This document shows, one piece after another, positions 1 to 11,660 of a stretch of DNA of 64,000 nucleotides (positions are counted from its first letter, which is position 1; each line of letters begins with the position of its first letter). The translations under genes were made by a program, and so were the position numbers. This stretch comes from Theocolax elegans (taxonomy: Eukaryota; Arthropoda; Insecta; Hymenoptera; Cerocephalidae). The stretch is from positions 29,075,058-29,139,057 of the forward strand of contig CM047426.1 of the NCBI GenBank assembly GCA_026168455.1. Reading direction: 5' to 3'. The notes under the pieces were generated by a model. That model made no database searches. It saw only the letters and a program-made list of their open reading frames with translations, and was not told where the DNA came from.

Positions 1-378
1 CAGGATCATTTGATGTATTTAAATAAATTACGCTTACAACTTTATCTCTACTTATTCCTAATAACTAATATTAGATTAGAATATTTTAAATATAAATAGA
101 TACCGTATAAAATTGTATATAAATTGTATATAAGTTGTCGGTGAACATTTAATAAAAGTGGTTTAAATAGATAAATAATTGTTGTATAACTTATAATATC
201 AATTTATTTATGTCTTGGGGTCAAATCATTTTGAATTCATTCTTTACATAGAAATATGAAATTATTTAAATGCCAATTATTTATTTTTAAAACCTTATTA
301 TTGTAATTATTATTATGATTTGCAATTAAATAAAATGCATATGCTACGAATAGTATAAGAATAACAAAAAAATTTCAG
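1..378 (+). other. Intron of the carboxylesterase gene
   Basis: A+T-rich non-coding sequence that ends in a 3' splice site (AATTTCAG, AG at 377-378) directly before the first visible carboxylesterase exon. No open frame or repeat is evident. The 5' splice site and earlier exons lie left of the window. Confidence 0.75.
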
Positions 379-1723
379 CCATGGCTATTCAATCCTTTTA
401 CACCTTTCGGACCAGTTGTAGAAAAATCCGAGGATAAGCCATTTATCGATCGCCCACCTGTGGAAATACTAAACAATGGAGACGTTCTGGATGTCCCGTG
501 GATGACAAGTGCAACCAGCGAGGAGGGTCTTTACCCTACCGCAGGTAAACTTGCCCCCTCTTTAGTATTAAAGTGTCCATACATATCTAATTAAACAACA
601 AGATCTCGTTAATTATTATAATTAAACGATAACATTATTTTTAGAATTTATTGTAAACGATAAGTATTTGAGTGATCTCAACGAGAATTGGGTATTATTG
701 GCTCCTCACTTACTGGATTTCAATTATACAATTTCTCAAAATATGCTAGAGGAAGTAGCGTTGAAAATTCGAAAACATTACTTGAGTGATAATCCAATTA
801 ACCGAGAAACAGCAAATAAAATAACAAAAATGGTGGGCGATAGGTTGTATGTAGTCGGCGCAGAGAAAGCTGCCAGAATGCAAGCTAAAGTAAATAAGAG
901 TCCGGTATGGTTTTATTATTACAGCTACAGAGCCACCAGTAGTCTCAGCGAATTACTTAGCGGAACTCAGGAAGACTTTGGTTTGTTCTTTTACCATTAA
1001 CTTTAATCACTTTTCTAATTGTTTCGATTCTAAAACATTAATAATTAACTCTTTAAATTTATTAGTTCACTATTTAAATTATATAACTTTGTGCTACTAG
1101 TCTACTTCTATTATCAATTGAAAGTGATTTATGCTATTAAATAATAAATCGTATAAAACATTAGTTTTTATCCACTGACATAAAATAATATAATTTACAA
1201 TTTATTTTAATAAAATAACACAATTTATTCTATTTTTCAACTATAGAATATGCATTACTGAAACAAATAATAGTGTAAACATTAAAATCTGTTTTTTACA
1301 ATACATTGTTATTATATTTTAATTTAAATTTAATTTATAGGTGTAAGCCATTCCGATGATGCCCTCTTAATACTTCATTCTGATTTCGTTAATATCATAG
1401 CAACGGAAAACGATAAAGCTATGCAAATTAATTTATTAGATGTATGTGCATCATACGCTGAAAATGGGTAAAAAAATATAATATTTATTTTTAATACAGA
1501 TACTTGCTATTTGTTTCAAAAAAATTTACTGAATTGATGAATATTTTCTTGTAGCACGAGTGGCATTCCAATTTGGTCAAAAGTAGATCCGTCGCAGAAA
1601 GATTTTTATTATTTACATATATCAGGACCCGGAGAATTCAAGATGACAAGCAGTGATAATTTCGGGGATAAACAATTTTGGAATTCTATTAATTTCAATG
1701 AAAATATTTTAAAATCTGATTAG
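379..1723 (+). CDS. Carboxylesterase (esterase FE4 / venom carboxylesterase-6 / JHE-like), C-terminal part, four exons
   Basis: Secreted or membrane-associated alpha/beta hydrolase that would hydrolyse carboxylic esters (lipid, juvenile-hormone-like or xenobiotic). Exons by GT-AG sites and matching phases: 379-544, 645-980, 1341-1467, 1555-1723 (stop TAG 1721-1723). Exon 1 reads PWLFNPFTPFGPVVE and ends MTSATSEEGLYPTA, where the SEEG motif carries the family's catalytic acid. Exon 2 is the variable helical region. Exon 3 opens GVSHSDDALL, whose His is the catalytic base of this family. Exon 4 gives the C-terminal strand region (IPIWSKVDPSQKDFYYLHI) and the usual FW motif. The nucleophile elbow GxSxG and the signal peptide lie outside the window. 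No frameshift or premature stop is seen, so the gene looks intact here. Assignment to a subclass (juvenile hormone esterase or general esterase) is not possible from this half. Confidence 0.93.
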
Positions 1724-2061
1724 TCTAAAATTAAAGTGTAAAATACCTATACGTGTTTGTTGTAATAACCGTAAATTTGATGATCAATAGATTGTTTCCC
1801 TCGAATTGTTTCGTAATTAACATGTATATGCAGTGCGTGATAACAAATGATAACATTTTTTATTACGCGGATGTGACAGATTGGATGCTTTATATTAAAC
1901 CAATTTTTATCGCACTGTTCAGAATAATCGGTGCTTGTGTCAACTTTTTCTTTTAACAGATGAAAAATTTTTTTTTAATATACGTGACGTAAAGTCAAAT
2001 TTAATTTTGTATTCGTGACAAGGTTTCCGGAAGTAAAACACTTAAGTGTAAGTTTATCGTC

Positions 2062-2067
2062 AATAAA
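2062..2067 (+). terminator. Possible polyadenylation signal of the carboxylesterase
   Basis: First canonical AATAAA downstream of the esterase stop codon, about 340 bp into an A+T-rich 3' flank. In such sequence the hexamer is expected often by chance, so its use is only an inference. Confidence 0.3.
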
Positions 2068-3639
2068 ATAACAGAAATTAGAATGAAATTATTTATTTTT
2101 CGAGTGATTATGATTCCTTTGATTTATTAATGCAATTTGTGTTTAAACAGAAGACAAATAATTTTGTAATGTTTGGAGAATGCTAACGCAATTAAAATCA
2201 AGTTAGCTGATACTCTATACACATTTTATGCGTGTTCTCGCATAATTTATAAGAAAGGAAAATAATTAGAGTTTGTATCGCTATATTTGTACTAGACTAA
2301 AGATATCAAGATTTTTTATTTTCAAATTTATTTCGAGCGACTAATACCTAAAGTAAATACACTAAATTTTCTTTCAAAATTATATTCTTTCGGAAGTTAT
2401 AAATTATTTTACAAAATTAAACGAACTTCACGTTATTTACTCTACATTTATATTGAAATGCACACACATTGATTTATATAAAAACAGCAATTTTTTTTAT
2501 ATAGAAAAATACTTTTCGGTACATTTTAATAATAATACAGTAATACGTTTAATATGTAAAAATAATAATGATTTTATTTTCAAAAAATTGAAGTACATTA
2601 TTGTATTTGAAATGTATTAAAATATTGATACTGGAACTTGGAAATATCGATTCTCGTAGAATTAAATGAATAACCTTGAATCTCTTCTGTCGCGTGCAAT
2701 GTAACGAAAGTGGAGTTTGAAAATTTTAGTCTCTCAGCAGGAGAACTGACGATCGATTTAGGAAAATAATTTATGTGTTTCTCAAAGTACATTTACACGT
2801 ATGAAGCAGCGCGTCCCTTTGTGGCGTAACGCTCACTTATTTCCCGGGAGAGTATAATACGACACTCGCAAATATCCACCTGGTGATTGTCATCTTAATC
2901 TGAAAAGTAAAGCGCTCGAGGGCTAGATTTTTTAAAAAAATTATTTGTCGAGAAAGTGCGGTATGCGCCTCCCACGTAAAAATTAACGGTGTCGCCTCGT
3001 TCATCTCTTGAAGTATATACCTATATCAATCTGAAAAAGTAAACTTTGGCTGCGTTCGAGACTGCGTATCTCACAACTTATTTTTTTTCCTTAACAAGTC
3101 TCTAGAGTACCAAGTTCAATAGTTTTTAGCTTATACACGTTTTACGCGATATGGCCAACTATTATTATGATTAGATTTTTTAAACTAAGCGGTTGATTTT
3201 ATTTGTGTAAGTATTCGAAATTCATATTCATCTTCAAGTTTGTTAATTTTTAACGAAATTCCTAATGGAAATATTAATGAGTTGTAACATTATAGGTTAC
3301 TTAAAAGAAAATATTTGATCAACACGAATTTTTTTTATTGAAAACGTGGTGTAAAAAAGCGAATCGCAGAGATAAATAAAAAATATGATCCACTTCTACC
3401 CATTTTTGCAAATGACTTACTAATTTTGGAACGGGATACGTGTAGTTGTACATTTCTAAGCATAAAAACGCAATTATAACGCGATATAAGTAATTATTGT
3501 TTTCGCATACGTAAATCGACTAGTATAACGCTTGCAACTATAATATGTATGTTCTTAAAAAAAACGAAAGGATCTTTCGAAACCACCGTATAAAAAAATT
3601 ATAACGCAATTTTGGATAATATAAGGTCAACACGTGGAG

Positions 3640-3910
3640 GCCGGTATCGGTGAGCCTCGAAATATCGCGTAAATATGCACGTCATGAATAAATAGCCAAA
3701 AAGCTCGGGATTCCGTAAGCAAAGTCCGGTATAGTTGCACGGGGCGTAATTTAATTAGCAAGGCGTGCGTGGCCTTCCGTATATAACGTTGATACTTTTT
3801 ATATTACGCGTCCACGTATGTTCCACCCCCGACGTAGCGCGCGCCACACATTCATCATCCTCCGGGGAGTTCCAGAGTAAGTATACACGTACGTAGTGCA
3901 ACTACAGAAA
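3640..3910. promoter_or_regulatory. G+C-richer island, possible regulatory sequence
   Basis: A short stretch with CpG-containing words (for example GTAGCGCGCGCCACAC near 3833) in otherwise very A+T-rich DNA, with no coding frame. Such islands in insect intergenic DNA are often conserved regulatory elements, but nothing here proves activity. Confidence 0.25.
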
Positions 3911-3919
3911 CGTATACCA

Positions 3920-3921
<2 letters not shown>

Positions 3922-3952
<31 letters not shown>
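3922..3952. repeat. (CT)n microsatellite
   Basis: Uninterrupted CT dinucleotides over about 31 bases, followed by a pyrimidine-rich tail to about 3990. GAGA-type repeats can bind GAGA factor in insects; here it is simply a repeat. Confidence 0.95.
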
Positions 3953-3955
<3 letters not shown>

Positions 3956-6088
3956 CATTCTCATCGTTCCTCTTTTCTCTTCTCTGGTATTTTCTTTTTA
4001 ATTATCCATGGCTCGTCAACCAATCATCGACGGGTACTTTGACGTATATATATAAACTCGGGTAGTCAACGTGCCCGTTCGCACCCATAAAAACCTATCG
4101 TATATACACTCACTACCCTCGGTTCCTGTCTCTTACGTCAGGAGAAAACCTTCTCTAATGTCTTTACATATGCAAGAGAAGTACTCGAGAAATATTATGA
4201 ATGTCGAAATTTTCTTTTTCTCATTAGTTACGATGTTACTTAACCTCCTGGTTTCTTTAAGATTTCATTTTTATGATGATACTTCTTTATTTATTTCACA
4301 TATACCACTACGTACCAGAAGGATGAACTTTTCTTACTCGAGCATTCGTGTCCTAACTATTTCTGGTTTCTCCGGGTCTGAAAAATACAACTATACCATT
4401 TATTATCCTCGTGTGATTATTCATGAATATTTAAATGCGATACCGTACATCTAACTACATTAGTTTATGATATTATATTTTTTTATTATTTAAATGCAAA
4501 CTTACGGTTTTTTATATAACTAAAATAACAGTAAAAGTTATTTACGGAAATTCTTTTCCCAAAGTATATAAAAGTAAAATCGTTTTAAAAATTGTGGCTC
4601 GAATAAAAATTTAGTTCCTTAATATTTATAGATACTAGGAATAAAAAATTACGTTCGTACCTTGTACATTATAATTAGCAATCTCGTATCATCGAAAGAA
4701 ACCGGTTAGAGCCGACCTCATTTTTCAGCACATTCGAATATATCAGGTACAATTATAAAAAAATGGTTATATTAATGTTTTATACTATTTCTTGAAAAAA
4801 TTGTTGTAACACAAGAAAATAATTTGTAACTGCATTCTAAGACACTTTTACTTATATTATCATCGAGAAAAAAAACTGCCTTAGATTAGCGTAGATTTGG
4901 CTTAAAACGGATAATGTCATAAAAACAACGTTTACGTGAAGACAAATAAATCAAACGACGTAAAGAAACTATATACGTATATATACGCGAAAATTATACG
5001 TCTAACCATAGTTTTATAGCGCATGAAAAATCTAAAAAGAGTTTGATTATTTTAGGTTCAGTATTGCACAATGATTATCAATTATCATATAAGTCAACAA
5101 AATTTGTGAGTTTCGCAATACTTGTTTCATTATTATGGTGTTTGTGAATTCGAATCTTAAAATGAAAAAAAATATGTGCCCTTATTATGTACTTATTACG
5201 TCGCACTGCGTCGACATTTTGAATATATCGATTCGTTAGTGATCAAAGGTAGGAAATATCAACAATTGAACACAATTAAAAATATTTTAAAATATTTCTA
5301 AAATCTTTGTCTGGAAAACAAGCTTTCTTTTATTTAAGTTAACTATTACTCTTATAGAACCTATGAATTTGTAATACAATAATTTTTAATTTTTGTATTT
5401 CTACAACAATAGATTGGTACTAATTACGTAGAAATACGTTAGAATTATATTTTCCTTGAAAATAATCCAGTAATAATGTATATTGAATAAATAAACGTTT
5501 TATAGACGTTATACGTATAATCAAATAATTATGTAATTAATCGATCCTAAATAATTGACATAATAAATATTTCCGATTTATATATAGGTATATATATATA
5601 CACTAAGGTTTATAATTTGTAATTTTGAAGCATAAAGTTATAAAGTATCGTAACGTCATGCACTGAGCGTCACATAAAAGAGTATATCATACAACGTACA
5701 AAAACGTAAGAAATTGATCGAGCAAAGGTCTCCTCGATTCAATAAATTCTAAGAATGCGGAATGAATTAGTTCGATGCACAAGGAAAGTTGGACAGTTCG
5801 AACGCAACAGTTTCTGTACGGTTTCGGCTGCACATGACACTGCAGCTCCCTAGTGTACAAGTTCTATTTTAGCGATTGTACTAAGTACACAATGGAACGA
5901 TAACGAAGCCGATATAATGACGGCATTAGGCCTGTCGAGGGACCGACAGAATTTCGTCATTCACGAATATTGAATTGCTCGATCTTACGAGCGTTCATAT
6001 ACATATACATATATATAATAATGTTATAATATTTGAACACACCGTGGTACGTAGACTCGATCGTGTTTTAACGAGTAACCAAATGTAC

Positions 6089-6104
6089 ACACACACACAC
6101 ACAC
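6089..6104. repeat. Short (AC)n run
   Basis: A short AC dinucleotide run; a second, shorter one lies near 6395-6405. Both sit in non-coding DNA. Confidence 0.8.
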
Positions 6105-9100
6105 AATACCGCAATGCTATCATGACAATTTTATACACAACTTTCGTTGTTAATTAAAACTTTATCGGGGATATATAAGCTTTTTACCCGGCGCGTTTTC
6201 TTTCGACTCGGTGCGCCGTGGTTCATCAATTATTCACCTTTCATTTTCGTCGACCGAGGTGTTATCCTTTTATATTATTTAAACGCTACCCTTGTGTGTA
6301 TAGGGGAATTGAATTCTGATTTCGATTACGATTGATGTAACCTGATAGACAATATTGACAAATTAATTATTACTTATCGTAATAGATGTGAATACACACA
6401 CACACATATTATATTATAATCTTATACGTATATTTAGAAAATAATATATTTTGCAAATTATTCTCGCAATTTATGAATAATGCAGTCAATTCATTTACAC
6501 GTATACATCTATTTTATGTAAATTAATGGTACATATATTGCAGTTAGAATTTTTGACGTTAAATTTATTTTTAACCTAATAAGACGGTACAATGGATAAC
6601 GATCGAACTGAAATAGATGTTTGTTGGCCTAAAATACATTTAATAAGGAGATAACAAATTTATATTTTGTATCACCAAGAAAACATACAATGTGAACGGA
6701 AGCTATTGACTTCGAGTACTTTTTGTGACGTCATAACAGTTAAACGTGTAATATCTTGACGTCATCTAATTACGATATTTAAATAACTCTTAATTTGACA
6801 ATATTTAAGAGAGTGTAATACTTAAACTATTTTATGAGATTATTATTTTTCAAAAAGTATTTTTTTCCGTAAATAATATGTTTATTACATTTATTTTTCC
6901 GTATCTCGATAAAAACAACTATTTCAGTAGGTGTAATAAACATTGAGCTTCAAAATTTTTACTAAAATATTGTATATCACGTGAAAATTGTGAAAAAACG
7001 ACGTTACGTAAATGTGAAAACGTAATATTCGTTTCAACTTCTTCAAAGAAAGAAAAATACAATATATGCTTTAGAACATATACAACATTAAAACATTAAA
7101 CATGAAAGATTTACGTAAAAATTACACTTTTGATAATAATTTTAATAATAATTATACGTTGCAATGAAATGTGCTAATTGAAGTATCATTATCACACCCG
7201 ACATTTACTTTAACAACAAGTACTAATAAAAAAGAAGTTGATATACATGATCTTAAAAGTGAAATTTAATCCACGGATTATAGTATTCGATTTGCAAAGA
7301 ACAAAGGTACATATCAAGAATCGAATAACTGCGAACACACTCAGCACTCGAAATGTAGAGTATTAAAATTCAGAAAGAAAAAGAGAGCATAGGCTTGGAA
7401 ATCCACCTGACTAGAGTCCAAGAGTTGAATGTAAGGGCTAAATAGTCGCGACAACTGTACGCGAAATGTCTACCTCGGAGTGTTTGTTAATTCGACAACC
7501 AAAGCTAGTTTGCTTATTTTCTGGCCTATTTTTAAAATAAATTTCTTTTACTCGTAATTACTCGTGTACGTTTTCGTTCTAATTATATAGAGTAATAGAA
7601 TTGCGACACAAATTTATGGATTAAACCTGCAAATTTTTCTAATTGTTCGTATTACAATGTTTAACGGAATTTAATTTATTTTCACTTTAAAGAGCACAAT
7701 AAAAATATTTTATATACGTTATACGTGCAATGCAGATATTTTGTTCAATATTTATATGTATATGCATTTCTACTCTATGATAAATATTGATATTTTATAG
7801 CAAGATTATAATTTTTTAATTAATTTTTATGAATATTGATTGGTAATTAATTATTATTAAACTTTGTTGATTACTAAAATTACTTAAAATTTATTTATTG
7901 CAGTGGTTTAACGTAGTTTATTACACTTTTAGTGTACTTGCTATTTTAATGCACTTATGACTGTAATGACTTATTTAATAGTAAAATTTCATATAAATGA
8001 GAAATTTATATGTGTTAATAGTTTAATCAGATTAGAACTCGACGTAGTGGTTAAATTCTCATGAAATTCAAGTATTGAATTTAGAAAAAGAGCATTCGTA
8101 CATATAGAGCAGATCAGGATTTTCTAAAATAAAAATTGTAAAAGTATTTTTGAAAGGGAAGTGGCTTATTAGTATCGTTTATTATTATTTGTTGTACAAT
8201 TTTCATGGAATAAATAGGCAATTTTCTAGGAAAGGTTCTGCGGTAACAAGAGTCATTCAAAAGGTACAGTGTCCAACTTCACTTATTTTTTTCTACTTCT
8301 TCTTGAAAACCAGTGAGAAACAAAGCTTACGAAGTACCGCGAGACTCCCGTCAGTGTATATCTACTTGAGATTTTTATGAGTAGAAGCTTTTACGATCGT
8401 TGCAGTCAAACAAACGTCCTCGGAGATCATAAATTTTTGATTGGCTATCCTAAGGGTAATGTGAATTTGGCACGATGTGATGACACTCTTACATATGAAA
8501 AGAAATATTTTATTTTTCTCTCAATAATTTTCATTAGACCGTATCCGATATCAAATGCGATGCATTTCATTATTTTCTTAACTTTATTCTTATATCATAC
8601 TTAAACTCCTAGCTAAACATTTATTGCTTATTAAATACAAAATTTGATCGATGTAACATTAATGTTTAAGTATACGCAAATGATTACGAAAGTCTTCTTC
8701 GCTACCAGAAAATGTTTTATTCGATACTCTAGTTCATTTTGTACGAATATGATTACATGTATTATTATACGAATACACTAATGACCCCGTTAATACAAAT
8801 TTTTCAATTAATTTACTATATTAAAGCGGCTTCTATTACTACGTCGAATTATTTGACAAAATAATCCTTTTACATATGGTGGTCGGCATTATCCTGAATT
8901 TTCGTATAAATTTATACCCACAAAAACTTTTTATTTTAATCAATCTCTTGCATATATAGCGGTAAAGAGATAACAATTTGTAAATTGTTTTAAGTATTTA
9001 TTGATGATATCATATCAGTTAAAAGTGAAAAATTTATAAAATATGTTTGTATTGTCATTAAATATCATTTAATATAATTTTTTTTAATTGTTAACCGTAT

Positions 9101-10118
9101 GTGCAGAAAATTATAAATAATAATTAATTCTGAATAAACGCAGAATAATCATTTTTTCGGTAGATTTTAAACACATATAAATATAGTTAAAATTAAATCT
9201 CTAAAAATGTCAACCTCTGTATCATTTGCACAAATTGTATAATATTAAATAAGTCTCATTATTTAATTGATTACATTAATCTGTATGTATTAACTCTATG
9301 TGTACATACATATATTTAATTTAAATTATAGTATTTGTGTATATGACACTAATCATAAAGATAGAATATTTGATTATAGCGCAGAACATCTGTAATAGCA
9401 AATAATTACGTCGTAACATTAGGAAACGTAATATACTAATTTGGAAATTACGCTGAAAAATCGTGCATTAAAATTTTTTATATTTTATAGTAACGTATGG
9501 ACATAGATTCATTATCGCAATATTTTCTATATTTGATTGCAAATATTAAAATATATAAATCATTATTGTTATAAATTGTGCTGAAGATTACTATTTGTAG
9601 CTATTTGTAGAAATTGATATTTGCTACAAATCTAGTAAAAATTATGATAATCGAAGCACATCCTTGCGTTACTACAAAATATAGTAATTTTGAATATACT
9701 ATTTTTCTCAGTGTACAAAAAAAGAAGCTTATATCCCATTGATGTGAAATTTAGTGGGATTCTCGTAAAAAAAGTTATAAGATAAACATACAATTCGTTT
9801 ATTTTTACTCGTTATTATTTTTCAAGATTTTTTTAAGTCGCTTGTTTTAAAATATTATATTTTGTATTACCTCATTTGAGTTTTCGTTTAAGTTTTAATA
9901 TATATTATAAAAAATTCAAGTATATATATTTAAATATCCATAAAAATTAAATTTTAAACTTAGTGTCGAATCAACTCTCAACTACCAAAAAGCGCATCTT
10001 TCTTCACGTCAATAAGGTAAAAAGCAATCTTAAATTTTTATAAAGCATGTCTGCACGAAAGCATACAATAATTATAATCGTTTTGTCACCCGTGTATATA
10101 CAGTTACACGTATATATA

Positions 10119-11154
10119 TGGGCTATTTCACGTCAAGTGGTACGATGAAAATTTTAAATCGCTCCAAAATTTGAATTCAGGCTGGAAATATCTTTCCGAA
10201 GATAGAAAAAAATTTTTAGGTGTTAAAAATAATTTGCCTAAGAGTTATTCCACCATGAAAAATGGAAATTTTTCAATTTTTTAGAAAAATTTCTATTTTC
10301 AAAGCCATTTATCTCAAAATCTATTGATTTTTTTGAAAATACATTATAAACAACTTTTGTTCAAAATAATCTTTAGAACTTATCTACCTGGGTTACAATT
10401 CTTAATTTTAAACTCTCGAAGAGATAGGACACCCGGAAATATTGAATATCAAAAAAAGGCGACCACGCCACAATCGATTTTGATCTAACACCGCTCAAAA
10501 GATCACATTTTTCGAGAGCTTTCGAATGGCGGTGGTTAGATTATTGGCCAAGACGTTTGGTGTAAGTTATACCCCATAAACCTAAGTTCTAAAGATTATT
10601 TTGAACAAAAGTTGTTTTAATGTTTTTTCAAAAAAATCAATAGATTTTGAGATAAATGCCCTAAAATACATGAAAATGAGTGATTTTATGAGGTTTATGG
10701 AGTATAACTTACACCAACGGTCTTGGCCAATAATCTAACCACCGCCATTCGAAAGCTCGCGAAAAATGTGATCTTTTGAGCGGTGTTAGATCAAAATCGA
10801 TTGTGGCGTGGTCGCCTTTTTTGATATTCAATATTTCCAAGTGCCCTATCTCTTCGAGATTTTAAAATTAAGAATTGTAACCCAGGTAGATAAGTTCTAA
10901 AGATTATTTTGAACAAAAGTTGTTTTTAATGTTTTTTCAAAAAAATCAATAGATTTTGAGATAAATGGCTTTGAAAATAGAAATTTTTCTAAAAAATTGA
11001 AAAATTTCCATTTTTCATGGTGGAATAACTCTTAGGCAAATTATTTTTAACACCTAAAAATTTTTTTCTATCTTCTGAAAGATATTTCTAGCCTGAATTC
11101 AAATTTTGGAGCGATTTAAAATTTTCATCGTACCACTTGACGTGAAATAGCCCA
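10119..11154. mobile_element. 1.04-kb fold-back (long TIR) MITE with TA target duplication
   Basis: The ends TGGGCTATTTCACGTCAAGT and its reverse complement (ending GAAATAGCCCA) are flanked by TA on both sides (10117-10118, 11155-11156). The arms remain complementary for most of their length, including the inner CACGCCACAATCGATTTTG segment near 10465 and its partner near 10790, so a transcript would fold into a hairpin of several hundred base pairs. The block around AGATTATTTTGAACAAAAG occurs three times (reverse near 10360, forward near 10590 and 10900), so there is a nested repeat at the loop. No transposase frame. TA duplication suggests a Tc1/mariner-type helper; this is inferred. Confidence 0.85.
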
Positions 11155-11156
11155 TA

Positions 11157-11540
11157 TACATCTATCGTTCAACAACGCTCGTATTCTTAGGCTCTCAAAA
11201 ATGCATTACGAATTATCATACATAAACAGGTACTACTGCCAAGGTGCGTAAGCTGTTCTAAAAAAGAAAAAAGAACGAATCGAATAGCGTCGTTCAATTG
11301 GAAACGTTACCACCTACACTCTGTTGAAATGTATAGATGCATTCGAGAAGGACAATTAAGGTGAGATTAGGATCGCGTCGTGATAATCGACAAAAGAACA
11401 ATTGGCCATTTGTAAGAAGGTGAACGAGGAGTGAGTGAGAAGAGTCAGTATATACGTATATACAGAAGGGAGAGTAAAGCGCAACCGGCGTGCGTCGGCC
11501 CTATACTCGTCGAGGGGTGTCATTCGTGCCGAAGGCAAAG
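11157..11540. other. Non-coding spacer before the core promoter
   Basis: A+T-rich sequence grading into the G+C-richer promoter region. No gene or repeat was recognised. Confidence 0.5.
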
Positions 11541-11660
11541 CTCGTGGGTGGCAGGCCGAGCGGCTCTAGCCCCGCGTAGGGGCTATATAAAGCTTTCGCG
11601 GTTCACGGGTCCCCACAGTATCTTCTCTCTCACCGCGGTCTTTCCGTATCGGTGCAAGCC
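11541..11660 (+). promoter_or_regulatory. TATA-box core promoter, probably of the RYamide gene
   Basis: A clear core promoter on the + strand: TATATAAAG at 11584-11592 in a G+C-rich island and an initiator-like ACAGTA with its A at 11617, 33 bp from the first T of the TATA box. A 7-bp inverted repeat (TAGCCCC/GGGGCTA, 11567-11585) overlaps the TATA box. No convincing frame follows. The nearest downstream gene in the same orientation is the RYamide precursor, whose ATG is 8 bp after a good 3' splice acceptor (TTTTTAG at 15214-15220), so a non-coding 5' exon starting here and splicing to 15221 is plausible. The matching donor was not identified; RNA data are needed to link them. Confidence 0.5.

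Larger units (their letters stand above)
2068..10118. other. Non-coding interval between esterase and first fold-back element
   Basis: About 8 kb of A+T-rich DNA. Open frames here are short (longest 127 codons at 4071-4454) and show no recognisable motif, signal or splice structure. Slightly G+C-richer islands occur near 2790-3060, 3640-4100, 5760-6330 and 7260-7500 and could be regulatory. Short (CT), (AC) and (TA) runs occur. The sequence CTCAGTGTACA near 9709-9719 resembles the end of the 116-bp palindromic element described further on, but no partner end was found. Confidence 0.55.

Noticed and set aside
4071..4454. 127-codon open frame
   Set aside because: Starts at a non-ATG codon, has no recognisable domain or splice structure, and its composition is like the surrounding non-coding DNA.
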